Below, in pieces: positions 40,801 to 49,516 of a DNA stretch of 64,000 nucleotides. Every line of letters starts with the position of its first letter. Position 1 is the first letter of the stretch. The notes under the pieces were generated by a model. That model was not told the DNA's origin and did not search any database. It was given only the letters and a program-made list of their open reading frames with translations. The position numbers were made by a program, and so were the translations under genes. Where the stretch lies: assembly GCA_946405135.1 (NCBI GenBank), contig CAMJGD010000010.1, forward strand, positions 45,609-109,608. The letters are read 5' to 3'. This DNA is from an uncultured Clostridiaceae bacterium. Lineage in GTDB: Bacteria > Bacillota > Clostridia > Clostridiales > Clostridiaceae.

Positions 40801-41396
40801 TATTTTGTATTGCCAGGAACAAGAGGATTTTTATTCTTTTTAATTTTTACTAAATCTATCTGATTTTCTAGAAGCTTATGTTGAACATCTATTAATTTGT
40901 ACTTTGAAGTTTGAAGTTGAAATTTAAGTTCCTTATTAGCTATTTTAAGATCATTATTTTCTTTTAAGTAATTTTTAGCTGTTTCTTGAAGAACTTCCAT
41001 TTCTTTTTTTATATTTAGTAATTCCTCTTCTATATCCTTTTTACTTTCATTTTGAAGAGCATTTATTTTATTTTGAAGTTCTTTATTATAATTTTCTAAA
41101 TGCATCAGTTGCTTTTTTAATGCTTCCATCTGTTCCTTCATATTTTCTTCATTTTCTATCAATCTTTTAACTTTATTCATAGCCTCATCATAATATTTTT
41201 CATATTTAAAAAAATCATCTGCAGCATTAATCGCTGTTAAGATAGCAGCTGAAGAAGCACTTAACTTATTGTTATTTTCCATTATAGTCCTCAATCTTTT
41301 ATCAACGTAATTTGCTACCCTATGTAAATACTCTTCACTTTCATCACCTTTTAAATTATATTCTATTCCATTTATTTTTACAGTTATTACGTTCAT
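40800..41396 (-). CDS. zapA: Cell division protein ZapA with extended coiled coil
   Basis: This 198-residue protein has an N-terminal ZapA domain (residues about 1-85: VITVKINGIEYNLKGDES, YLHRVANYVDKRL, ILTAINAADDFFK). A long lysine/glutamate-rich coiled coil follows to about residue 185, roughly twice the length of the simple ZapA of about 90 residues. ZapA binds FtsZ and bundles protofilaments. The position beside pheT is the usual Firmicute one. The extension is probably a clostridial form of the same protein. Confidence 0.9.
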   Translation of the reverse strand: MNVITVKINGIEYNLKGDESEEYLHRVANYVDKRLRTIMENNNKLSASSAAILTAINAADDFFKYEKYYDEAMNKVKRLIENEENMKEQMEALKKQLMHLENYNKELQNKINALQNESKKDIEEELLNIKKEMEVLQETAKNYLKENNDLKIANKELKFQLQTSKYKLIDVQHKLLENQIDLVKIKKNKNPLVPGNTK

Positions 41397-41428
41397 TCAA
41401 ACACCCTCTTAATAAATTCAATTTTTTT

Positions 41429-41473
41429 GGGGAATATATGTTAACCACAATTATATTTTAACATATATTCCCC
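41429..41473. repeat. 16-bp inverted repeat between pheT and zapA
   Basis: Perfect arms 41429-41444 and 41458-41473 flank a 13-base loop. On the minus strand the hairpin is followed by AAAAAAA, not T, so it is unlikely to be an intrinsic terminator for pheT; an mRNA-stability or processing role is possible. Confidence 0.75.
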
Positions 41474-41490
41474 TTATGTTAAACATGAAT

Positions 41491-43866
41491 TTATCTTAAT
41501 TGAGCACCTAATTTATATTCAAGAGATCTTAATATCTTATCATGAACTTTATTTACTTCTGTATCTGTTAAAGTTTTATTTTCTGCTCTATAAGAAATAG
41601 CATAAGCTACACTCTTTTTTCCACTAGGTATTTGTTTTCCTGTATAGATGTCAAATAACTTAACGGATTCAACTAGGCTTCCACCTTGTTTTCTTATTAT
41701 ATCTTCAATTTCTTGAACAAGTACAGTTTCATCTACCATTACTGCAATATCTCTTGTTACAGCTGGAAATTTTGGAAGAGGCATATAATTTTTATTTAAA
41801 TTTGATCTTTCATATAATAGATCTAAATTTAATTCAGCTACATAACAAGGTACATCAATACCATATTTTTCAGAAACTTTAGGATGGATTTCCCCTAAAA
41901 TACCAACTAAGTCTTTCTTTATATATAAATCTGCTGTTTTCCCTGGATGAAAAGTTGGATTTTCACTTTGTCTCTTATAAGTTTCACCCTTTATGCCAAA
42001 ACCATTAACTATATTTTCTACTATTCCTTTAATATCTAAATAGTCTACATCTCCATAAAGGCCTATAGTTAAAATGTTTCTTTCTTCTGGAAGAGCACTT
42101 CCTTCTTTAGGTAAATATATTTTGCCTATTTCAAATAATCTTGCTGCTTCATTGTTTCTAGAATAGTTTCTTTCAAGAGCCTCTAGCATTGAAGGTAAAG
42201 AAGTTGTTCTCATTATACTGTAATCTTCACCTAAAGGATTTTTTATAGTAATTACCTTTCTTAAAAGACTATCTGAAGGAATATTTATTTTATCGAATAC
42301 CTTTGGACTTACAAAAGAATAGCTAATTGATTGATTCAATCCGCATGCCATCAATATTTCAATTAATTTATCATCCATCTTTTGCTTTTTATTCTTTCCA
42401 TCTTTTAAATTGCTAGTAGTTACTATGGTAGTTGGTATATTATTGTACCCATAAATTCTTGCAATTTCTTCTGCTATATCTTCTTTTATATTTATATCAA
42501 TTCTAAAAGTAGGAACGGATATATCCAGCATATCTCCTTCTATATTGGTCTTTAATTCCAATCTGTCTAAATATGCTTTCATTTCTTCTTTAGACAAATC
42601 TGTTCCTAAAAATTTATTTATCCATTTGGAATCTACCTGTATTTTCTTTTGTTGAACTTTTTCATTATATACATCTATAGTGCCTTTCATAACTTCTCCT
42701 GCACCTAGCTGTTCTATAAGATTACAAGCTCTGTCCATAGCTATAGAAACCAGATTAGGATCTATATCTTTTTCAAATCTGGAAGAAGATTCTGTTCTTA
42801 TTGAAAGTCTCTTTGAATTAACTCTAATATTTGTTCCATCAAAATTTGCACACTCAAAAACCACTTCTGTTGTATCTTCTTTTATTTCTGAATGAAGACC
42901 TCCCATTATTCCTGCTAAAGCTATAGTATCTTCACCATCTTTTATAGCAAGCATATCTGAATCTAAAGTTCTTTCAATTTCATCTAAAGTAATAAATTTT
43001 TCTCCCTGTTTAGCTCTATCTACTACTATATGACCTGTTTTAATCTGTCTTCTGTCAAAAGCATGCATAGGCTGACCAAGTTCTAACATAACAAAATTTG
43101 TTATATCTACTATGTTATTTATTGGTCTTACACCTGCCTCCATAAGTCTCTCTTGAATCCAAGCTGGTGAAGGAGCTATTTTAACATTTTTTACTCCTCT
43201 TGCCATATATCTTTTGCATAAATTATCTTTTACATTTACCTTTAAAGTATCTTCTATGGATTCATTTATGTTTGAATTATAGCATAATTCAGGGTACTTA
43301 TAATCTATACCAAGAGTTGCTGCTGTTTCTCTTGCAATACCTATAACGCTTAAGCAATCAGGTCTATTGGAGGTAATCTCAAAATCTATTACTGCTTTAT
43401 TAAGACCTAAAACATCTTTTATATCTTTACCTATAGGAGTATCTTGAGGAAGTATCATTAATCCATGAACTTCAACATCTCCAGCTATATCTAATTCTTC
43501 TTCAGAACACATCATTCCATTAGATACTATACCTCTTAATTTGCCTTTTTTAATCTTCACACCCTTAGGAAGAGAAGCTCCATGAAGAGCTACAGGTACT
43601 ATATCTCCCTCTTTCATATTGTTTGCCCCTGTAACAATTTGAACCAGCTCCTGCTGTCCTACATTAAGCTGGCAAATAACCAGTTTGTCAGCATCTGGAT
43701 GAGGCTCTATTTTTTCAAGTTTTCCTGTTACTACATTTTGAATCTCATCTCCTGTAGTTATAACTTCTTCTACTTTTGAACCAGACAAAGTTAATCTATC
43801 TCCTAATTCCTTTGCACTGATATCTATATCAACATAATCTGTAAGCCATTTATAAGGTACCTTCAT
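41491..43866 (-). CDS. pheT: Phenylalanyl-tRNA synthetase beta chain
   Basis: This 791-residue protein has the N-terminal tRNA-binding EMAP domain (about 40-150), the B1/B5 domains with [19 protein letters not shown], the B3/B4 editing region, and a C-terminal anticodon-binding domain FDX-ACB ([16 protein letters not shown]). It forms an alpha2-beta2 enzyme with PheS, giving tRNA-Phe charging and tyrosine editing. It follows pheS by 21 bases and is controlled by the pheS T-box. Confidence 0.98.
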   Translation of the reverse strand: MKVPYKWLTDYVDIDISAKELGDRLTLSGSKVEEVITTGDEIQNVVTGKLEKIEPHPDADKLVICQLNVGQQELVQIVTGANNMKEGDIVPVALHGASLPKGVKIKKGKLRGIVSNGMMCSEEELDIAGDVEVHGLMILPQDTPIGKDIKDVLGLNKAVIDFEITSNRPDCLSVIGIARETAATLGIDYKYPELCYNSNINESIEDTLKVNVKDNLCKRYMARGVKNVKIAPSPAWIQERLMEAGVRPINNIVDITNFVMLELGQPMHAFDRRQIKTGHIVVDRAKQGEKFITLDEIERTLDSDMLAIKDGEDTIALAGIMGGLHSEIKEDTTEVVFECANFDGTNIRVNSKRLSIRTESSSRFEKDIDPNLVSIAMDRACNLIEQLGAGEVMKGTIDVYNEKVQQKKIQVDSKWINKFLGTDLSKEEMKAYLDRLELKTNIEGDMLDISVPTFRIDINIKEDIAEEIARIYGYNNIPTTIVTTSNLKDGKNKKQKMDDKLIEILMACGLNQSISYSFVSPKVFDKINIPSDSLLRKVITIKNPLGEDYSIMRTTSLPSMLEALERNYSRNNEAARLFEIGKIYLPKEGSALPEERNILTIGLYGDVDYLDIKGIVENIVNGFGIKGETYKRQSENPTFHPGKTADLYIKKDLVGILGEIHPKVSEKYGIDVPCYVAELNLDLLYERSNLNKNYMPLPKFPAVTRDIAVMVDETVLVQEIEDIIRKQGGSLVESVKLFDIYTGKQIPSGKKSVAYAISYRAENKTLTDTEVNKVHDKILRSLEYKLGAQLR

Positions 43867-43887
43867 AAATTATCTCTCCTCACTTAA

Positions 43888-44907
43888 TTAAAATTGATTT
43901 AAAAATCTCATATCACTTTCATATAGAAGTCTTATATCATCTATACCATATTTAAGCATAACCATCCTATCTACGCCAAACCCAAAGGCAAATCCACTAT
44001 ATACTTCAGGATCTATACCGCAATTTCTTAAAACTTGAGGATGTACCATACCACAACCTAAAAGTTCTATCCATCCACTGCCTTTACATACCTTGCAGCC
44101 TTCTCCATTACATACAAAGCAGGTAGCATCCATTTCAGCGGAAGGTTCTGTAAATGGGAAATGATGAGGTCTAAATTTTGTTTCAATTTTATCTCCAAAC
44201 ATCTTTCTAGCAAAAAGCTCTAGTGTGCCTTTTAAGTCTGCAAAGGTTATTCCTTTATCTATCACAAGTCCTTCCATCTGATAGAATATAGGTGAATGAG
44301 TGGCATCTGCTGCATCAGAACGATATACCTTTCCTGGTGATATCATCTTTATTGGAGGTTTTTGATTTTCCATAACTCTTATTTGAACCGGTGAGGTTTG
44401 AGTTCTTAAAACTACATTATCATTTATATAAAAAGTATCCTGTTCACTTCTTGCTGGATGGTTTTTAGGTATATTTAAAGCTTCAAAATTATAATAATCA
44501 AGTTCTACTTCTGGACCTTCTTCAATAGAAAATCCCATAGAGATAAATATTTCTTTCATACTCTCTAAAGTTAAATCTAGAGGATGCCTTTTCCCTACAA
44601 TGCTTTTTCTTCCTGGCATAGAAATATCTATGGTCTCTTTTTCAATTTTTAATTTATTTTCTATTTCCCTTATAGAACTTAATCTATCTTCTATAAGAGT
44701 TTCTAGATTTTCTCTTACTTCATTGGCTAACTTGCCTATAACAGGTCTTTCTTCCTTTGAAAGTCCTCCCATACCTCTTAATATAGAGGTTAATTCTCCT
44801 TTTTTCCCTAAATATTTTACTTTTATAGCTTCTATTTCATTAGTAGAAGCAACTTGCTTTATTTCATTTAATGCTTTTTCTCTTATTAAAGCCAACTGAT
44901 CCTTCAT
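43888..44907 (-). CDS. pheS: Phenylalanyl-tRNA synthetase alpha chain
   Basis: This 339-residue protein has an N-terminal coiled coil (about 1-85), and class II motifs: [27 protein letters not shown] (motif 2), and the C-terminal [18 protein letters not shown] (motif 3). The zinc-like [12 protein letters not shown] insertion is typical of Firmicutes. It is preceded by a Phe-specific T-box leader and forms an operon with pheT. The AAGGAG site lies just upstream of the ATG. Confidence 0.98.
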   Translation of the reverse strand: MKDQLALIREKALNEIKQVASTNEIEAIKVKYLGKKGELTSILRGMGGLSKEERPVIGKLANEVRENLETLIEDRLSSIREIENKLKIEKETIDISMPGRKSIVGKRHPLDLTLESMKEIFISMGFSIEEGPEVELDYYNFEALNIPKNHPARSEQDTFYINDNVVLRTQTSPVQIRVMENQKPPIKMISPGKVYRSDAADATHSPIFYQMEGLVIDKGITFADLKGTLELFARKMFGDKIETKFRPHHFPFTEPSAEMDATCFVCNGEGCKVCKGSGWIELLGCGMVHPQVLRNCGIDPEVYSGFAFGFGVDRMVMLKYGIDDIRLLYESDMRFLNQF

Positions 44908-44986
44908 ATATTAAATCTCCTTTCATATAATGTATATTATAAACTGCCCTAGGCAGCTATTGGCAAACAAAACTATTTTTGAGCAT

Positions 44987-45212
44987 ATAAAAAACTCCAT
45001 CCCTAAAAGGGACGGAGTTACCGCGGTACCACCCTAATTAGCAGTATAACTGCTCTCTTAAATAGCTTAACGGACTTATCCGTCAATAGCTACTAATACT
45101 TCGCTATTGAAACTCCTGAGTGAACTTCAAAATAAAACATTATTAAAAGGGCTTACAGTCTGCGACCCTTTCTCCCTGGAAAATTTTTTATTTTTACTCT
45201 CTCTATCATAGT
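44987..45212 (-). ncRNA. T-box riboswitch, phenylalanine specific (pheST leader)
   Basis: The minus strand holds the conserved T-box AGGGTGGTACCGCGG (45021-45035). This is followed by a terminator hairpin (44993-45003 with 45009-45019) and a TTTTTT tail. Upstream is a stem I region with the specifier-loop pattern GAAG-TTC-ACTC. The TTC at 45123-45125 is the Phe codon and matches the downstream genes. Uncharged tRNA-Phe stabilises the antiterminator and raises pheST transcription. Confidence 0.93.
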
Positions 45213-45241
45213 TACTATATATTAAATTGTGTTTTAAAGCT

Positions 45242-45270
45242 ATTATACCTGTATTAATAAAATTTTTCAA
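45242..45270 (-). promoter_or_regulatory. Sigma-A promoter of the pheST T-box transcript
   Basis: TTGAAA (45265-45270), a 17-base spacer and TATAAT (45242-45247) on the minus strand lie about 30 bases before stem I. Confidence 0.8.
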
Positions 45271-45272
45271 CA

Positions 45273-46052
45273 TTAATTCACATGTTTTTGTCTAACAACT
45301 TCAAACATCATTATGGAAGCTGCTACTGCTACATTTAGAGATTCCGCTTCTCCTGGCATAGGTATCTTAACTTTAACATCTGCCATAGAATATATTTCAC
45401 TGCTGATTCCATTGCCTTCGTTACCAACACAGATAACTATATTCTCTTTTAGATTTTCATCATAAAAGTTTTTTTCACCTTCTAAAGAACTTACTATAAA
45501 TCTATATCCTTTATTTTTTAAACTCTCTACTATAGAATAGTTAAAGTCTTCAATAATAGGAATATGAAATATAGAACCCATGGTAGCTCTTAAGGTTTTA
45601 TCATTATATAAATCCACTGTACCTTTGGTAATAATAATTCCTGAGGCACCGCTAGCATGAGCAGATCTTATGATGGTTCCTGCATTTCCTGGATCTTGAA
45701 CTTTATCAATTAACACATAAAATCCATTATCTTTTATGGATTGATTATTTTTTTTATTTACTATGGCAAGTATGCCCTGAGGATTTTCTGTTTCGCTTAA
45801 AGCTTTAACTAAAGCATATTTCATTAAATATACTTTAGTATAACTTTTTAGAGCTTCATAGTCTATATTAAACCTATCCTTTGATTCATCACATACTATC
45901 AGATATTCCACCGAAAAATCAGAATCTAAAGCTTCTTTAACAAATCTTAATCCTTCAACTATGAATTTGCCTTCTAAAGTTCTATGCCTTTTATCTTTAA
46001 GTTTTTTTATTTCTTTAAAAAGAGGATTTTCTTTGCTTTCAATAGTAGTCAA
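45273..46052 (-). CDS. TrmH/SpoU family RNA 2'-O-methyltransferase
   Basis: This protein of about 259 residues has an N-terminal substrate-binding subdomain (ENPLFKEIKKLKDKRHR, GKFIVEGLRFVKEAL) and a SPOUT knot with VQDPGNAGTIIRSAHASG, VCVGNEGNGIS and PMPGEAESLNVAVAASIM. It uses SAM to methylate a ribose in rRNA or tRNA; the YsgA-like subgroup is often placed next to pheST. The site is not predictable from sequence. GAGGTG lies 6 bases before a TTG at 46052, which I prefer to the GTG at 46061 that overlaps the ribosome binding site. Confidence 0.88.
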   Translation of the reverse strand: MTTIESKENPLFKEIKKLKDKRHRTLEGKFIVEGLRFVKEALDSDFSVEYLIVCDESKDRFNIDYEALKSYTKVYLMKYALVKALSETENPQGILAIVNKKNNQSIKDNGFYVLIDKVQDPGNAGTIIRSAHASGASGIIITKGTVDLYNDKTLRATMGSIFHIPIIEDFNYSIVESLKNKGYRFIVSSLEGEKNFYDENLKENIVICVGNEGNGISSEIYSMADVKVKIPMPGEAESLNVAVAASIMMFEVVRQKHVN

Positions 46053-46063
46053 AGCATTCACCT

Positions 46064-46726
46064 CTATTTTGAAATCATGCTTTCAAATTTGCTTAGATCA
46101 TCAACTTCTCCTATGGCTACAAGAATATCTTTAGTTTCTATTATATCTTCAGCATTTGGAGATACATTGATGTCACTTCCCCTCTTTATTGCCATAACAT
46201 TTATTCCATAATTTGCTCTTACATTTAGCTCTCTCAAACTCTTTCCATACCAGTTTTCTGGAGCTTCAATCTCAATTATGCTGTAATCAGGAGATAACTC
46301 TATATAATCTAATATATTAGAAGATACAAGATTATGCGCTACTCTTACTCCCATATCTTTTTCAGGAAGAATTACTCTATCTGCTCCTATTTTATAAAGT
46401 ACTTTAGCATGCAGCTCACTATGACCTTTTGCAATTATATACTTAACTCCTAATTCTTTTACTAATAGTGTAACCATTACACTAGCTTGAATATTGGAGC
46501 CTATAGTTATTACAGCCACATCGAAGTTTCTTATACCTAAAGTTCTTAAAGCATTTTCATCTGTAGCATCCATTTGTACTGCATGAGTTACTCCATCTGA
46601 TATTTCTTGAACTAATTCTTCTTTCAAATCAATAGCAAGCACATCATGCCCCAAAGCATATAATGTTTTAGCTACAGATGTACCAAATCTCCCTAATCCT
46701 ATAACTACATATTGTTTATTTGACAT
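46064..46726 (-). CDS. ktrA: Potassium uptake regulatory protein KtrA
   Basis: This protein of 220 residues has an RCK_N Rossmann domain (QYVVIGLGRFGTSVAKTLY, then AIDLKEELVQEISD with the acidic ribose-binding end) and an RCK_C domain (about 135-215). The octameric ring binds ATP/ADP or NAD and gates the KtrB pore; in Firmicutes these proteins also bind c-di-AMP. It starts 12 bases after ktrB ends. The ATG at 46726 is preferred because AAGGGG is 8 bases upstream. Confidence 0.93.
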   Translation of the reverse strand: MSNKQYVVIGLGRFGTSVAKTLYALGHDVLAIDLKEELVQEISDGVTHAVQMDATDENALRTLGIRNFDVAVITIGSNIQASVMVTLLVKELGVKYIIAKGHSELHAKVLYKIGADRVILPEKDMGVRVAHNLVSSNILDYIELSPDYSIIEIEAPENWYGKSLRELNVRANYGINVMAIKRGSDINVSPNAEDIIETKDILVAIGEVDDLSKFESMISK

Positions 46727-46738
46727 AAAAAGCACCCC

Positions 46739-48085
46739 TTAACCTACTAATATTTTGTCTTCTGGATATTTAATTGAAGATATAGATTTTTTATTTGTTA
46801 ATGCAATGGCTACAGTCATTGGACCAACTCTGCCGCAATACATGGTTAATGCAATTAACACTTTACCTATACTAGATAGTTTTTGTGTAAGTCCAAGAGT
46901 TAAACCTACAGTACCAAAAGCAGATGTAACTTCATAAAGCAAATATTCAAATGATGCCCCTACTTCAGTAATAGATAAAATCATAGTTACAATTATAACT
47001 AATCCTAACCCTAAAGTTGAAATTGCAAAAGCTCTATATACTATTTCTTTTGGTATTCTCTTTTTAAATACTTCTGTATCTTCTCTTCCTTTAATTACAG
47101 ATACCAAAGTCATTAAAAGAATTCCTGCTGTAGAGGTTTTAATACCGCCAGCGGTAGAACCTGGAGAACCACCTATAAACATAAGTATTATGGTTAAAAA
47201 TATTCCTGCTGTAGTCATTCCTGAAGTAGATATAGAATTAAATCCTGCTGTTCTTGGAGAAATTGAGGCAAATAAAGAAGAAAGTATTTTGCCTTTAAAA
47301 CTCATATTCTTTATAGTCTCTGGATTATTTACTTCAAATATAAACATTAATATTGCTCCACCAAATACTAAAAATGCAGTCATAGCAATAACCACTTTAG
47401 AATGTAGTGATAATTTTTTTATACCCCTATAATTATATATTTCTGACCATACTGCAAATCCTAATCCTCCAATTACTATAAGTGAACCTATAGTAAGTAT
47501 AATAACAGGATTTTCAGCATAACCAGTTAGACTTGAAAAGTTTCCTATGAGATCAAATCCAGCATTACAAAATGCAGATATAGCATGGAATATACTAAAA
47601 TAAATACCTTTTGCTAAACCATAATCAGGAATAAACTGTGTAGATAAAAGTAATGCACCTATAAGTTCTACAGAAAATGTAAACATTAAAACATACTTAG
47701 CTAGTTTTACTAGACCTTGTAAATTAAATGAGTTCATTGATTCCTGTAGAAGAAGTCTTTCTTTCAAAGTTATTTTCTTACCTACAAGCAGTGCAAGCAA
47801 TGTAGCAAAGGACATAAATCCTAATCCGCCTATTTCTATTAAGCACATTATAACTGTTTTACCAAAATAGTTCCAGTGGGTTCCAGTGTCCACAGTTACT
47901 AGTCCTGTAACACATACTGCTGAAGTAGATGTAAAAATACAATCTAAAAAATTGGTACTATTTCCATCAGCTGATGCTATAGGTAATGTTAGCAGTATTG
48001 CTCCTGTAAAGATAACAATAGCAAATCCCAATGCTAAAATCTGTACAGGATTTAGCTTTAATTTTTTACTAAAGTTTGTTTTCAT
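46739..48085 (-). CDS. ktrB: Potassium transporter KtrB/TrkH
   Basis: This 448-residue membrane protein has the four-fold KtrB repeat. Each repeat has a pore glycine region, for example SAVCVTGLVTVDTG, SAFCNAGFDLIGN, SPRTAGFNSIS and SAFGTVGLTLGLT, and SPGSTAGGIKT is present. It is a sodium-linked potassium pore gated by KtrA encoded just downstream. About ten hydrophobic segments are visible. The transcript probably starts upstream of GGGGTG, 8 bases before the ATG. Confidence 0.95.
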   Translation of the reverse strand: MKTNFSKKLKLNPVQILALGFAIVIFTGAILLTLPIASADGNSTNFLDCIFTSTSAVCVTGLVTVDTGTHWNYFGKTVIMCLIEIGGLGFMSFATLLALLVGKKITLKERLLLQESMNSFNLQGLVKLAKYVLMFTFSVELIGALLLSTQFIPDYGLAKGIYFSIFHAISAFCNAGFDLIGNFSSLTGYAENPVIILTIGSLIVIGGLGFAVWSEIYNYRGIKKLSLHSKVVIAMTAFLVFGGAILMFIFEVNNPETIKNMSFKGKILSSLFASISPRTAGFNSISTSGMTTAGIFLTIILMFIGGSPGSTAGGIKTSTAGILLMTLVSVIKGREDTEVFKKRIPKEIVYRAFAISTLGLGLVIIVTMILSITEVGASFEYLLYEVTSAFGTVGLTLGLTQKLSSIGKVLIALTMYCGRVGPMTVAIALTNKKSISSIKYPEDKILVG

Positions 48086-48172
48086 TTATAATTCACCCCA
48101 AGGCTTAATTAAAATAATTTTAATATATAATAATTATTATATGTGTAAAAAAAAATTTAATTAATAAGCAAA

Positions 48173-48193
48173 AATGCGACTTGTAGTCGCATT
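48173..48193 (-). terminator. Terminator after rplT
   Basis: An 8-bp stem AATGCGAC (48173-48180) with GTCGCATT (48186-48193) and a 5-base loop lies right after the rplT stop. A TTTTTG tail is present on the minus strand. Confidence 0.85.
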
Positions 48194-48194
48194 A

Positions 48195-48554
48195 TTAAGC
48201 ATTTATTTGTTTTTTAGCTACTTCTACTAAATCTGAAAAAGCTTTTGGATCATTTATAGCTATTTCAGATAACATTTTTCTATTTATATCAATACCTGCA
48301 AGTCTTATTCCATTCATAAACTTTGAATAAGAAAGTCCATTCATTCTTGCAGCAGCATTTATTCTTGCTATCCACATCTTTCTGAAATCTCTCTTTTTTA
48401 ATCTTCTTCCTACATAAGCATTTCTAAGTGCTCTTATTACTGATTCATTAGCTGTTCTAAAAAGCTTACTTTTTCCACCATAATAACCCTTTGCAAGTTT
48501 TAGAACTTTTTTATGATTTTTACGAGAATTAACTGCTCTCTTAACTCTTGCCAT
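48195..48554 (-). CDS. rplT: 50S ribosomal protein L20
   Basis: This 119-residue protein begins [25 protein letters not shown] and has [18 protein letters not shown], matching L20 throughout. It binds 23S rRNA domain II early in 50S assembly and, in Firmicutes, represses the infC-rpmI-rplT operon through the leader upstream of infC. It is the last gene of that operon, followed by a terminator. Confidence 0.99.
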   Translation of the reverse strand: MARVKRAVNSRKNHKKVLKLAKGYYGGKSKLFRTANESVIRALRNAYVGRRLKKRDFRKMWIARINAAARMNGLSYSKFMNGIRLAGIDINRKMLSEIAINDPKAFSDLVEVAKKQINA

Positions 48555-48582
48555 CTTGTAAACCTCCTATTTAGTATATCTA

Positions 48583-48780
48583 TTATAGATATGGTAATAA
48601 TTTCTTCATTACTTTTTCTTGTGTTGTTGATACGTAGCCTGTTTTTCTTAAATTTCTTTTTCTTTTTTGACTCTTTTTAGTTAATATATGGCTTTTATAA
48701 GCTTTAGCTCTCTTTAGCTTACCACTTCCTGTTAATTTAAATCTTTTAGCTGCTCCTCTATGAGTTTTCATTTTTGGCAT
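48583..48780 (-). CDS. rpmI: 50S ribosomal protein L35
   Basis: This 65-residue basic protein starts [20 protein letters not shown] and has [21 protein letters not shown], the L35 signature. It lies between infC and rplT in the usual order and has a strong GGAGG site. Confidence 0.99.
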   Translation of the reverse strand: MPKMKTHRGAAKRFKLTGSGKLKRAKAYKSHILTKKSQKRKRNLRKTGYVSTTQEKVMKKLLPYL

Positions 48781-48800
48781 GATAAAATCCTCCTCTCAAG

Positions 48801-49313
48801 TTATGCTTTTTTAGGTGCCAAAACCATGGTCATATTTCTTCCTTCTAATTTGGCTGGCTTTTCAGTTACGCATACATCTTGTAATTTAGCTTGAAAATTT
48901 TCTAATATCTTTTGTCCTATATGAGAATAATCAGCTTCTCTTCCTCTAAATCTCACAGTAACCTTAACCTTATCGCCATCTAGCAGAAATTTTCTAGCGT
49001 TATTAGATTTAATCGTAATATCATGTTCTTCAATATTAGGACTTAATCTTATTTCTTTAATGGTTATTACTTTTTGTTTCTTTTTTGCTTCTTTTTCTTT
49101 TTTAGACTGTTCATATATAAATTTACCAAAATCCATTATTTTACAAACTGGTGGATTAGCATTAGGTGATATCATTACTAAGTCTAAGTCTGCTTCTTCT
49201 GCAATTTTGAGTGCCTCTTTAGGTGAAATTACGCCTAACTGGCTTCCATCATGAGAAACTACTCTTATTTCTTTTTCTCTAATTTCTTCATTTACAACAA
49301 AATTTTTATTAAT
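48801..49313 (-). CDS. infC: Translation initiation factor IF-3, AUU start
   Basis: This protein of about 170 residues has [20 protein letters not shown] in the N-domain, the linker with [25 protein letters not shown] sequence, and the C-domain [23 protein letters not shown]-3 keeps 30S subunits apart and checks start codons. A GTG is in frame at 49322 but lies inside the GGAGGTG ribosome binding site; an ATT at 49311-49313 is exactly 8 bases after GGAGG. infC is the classic AUU-start gene, used for IF-3 self-repression, so the AUU start is preferred. Confidence is high for identity, moderate for the start. Confidence 0.95.
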   Translation of the reverse strand: MNKNFVVNEEIREKEIRVVSHDGSQLGVISPKEALKIAEEADLDLVMISPNANPPVCKIMDFGKFIYEQSKKEKEAKKKQKVITIKEIRLSPNIEEHDITIKSNNARKFLLDGDKVKVTVRFRGREADYSHIGQKILENFQAKLQDVCVTEKPAKLEGRNMTMVLAPKKA

Positions 49314-49365
49314 ATTTTTCACCTCCGAATAAAGTATGAAATATTATATAAATTAAATTTAAACA

Positions 49366-49476
49366 TATAAAAAAGGGACGGCATCTGCCGTCCCTTTATT
49401 ATCATTTAGAATAATCTATGATACATAAAACCTTACTAGCTTTGCTGTAAGGTGAGAAACGGCTGTTTCTTCTTAA
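49366..49476 (-). ncRNA. Candidate L20-type leader of the infC-rpmI-rplT operon
   Basis: The minus strand between the infC promoter and gene shows GAAAC/GTTTC and CCTTAC/GTAAGG hairpins followed by a 12-bp GC-rich hairpin (49372-49383 with 49386-49397) that ends in a T-run. This matches the layout of the Firmicute L20 leader, in which L20 binding favours the terminator. I cannot run a covariance model, so the family match is by context and shape. Confidence 0.75.
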
Positions 49477-49483
49477 CAAAATT

Positions 49484-49512
49484 ATTTTAGCATTAATATC
49501 TATTCTTGTCAA
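49484..49512 (-). promoter_or_regulatory. Sigma-A promoter of infC-rpmI-rplT
   Basis: TTGACA (49507-49512), a 17-base spacer and TAAAAT (49484-49489) lie on the minus strand just beyond the thrS stop. The consensus -35 is perfect. Confidence 0.85.
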
Positions 49513-49516
49513 TATG

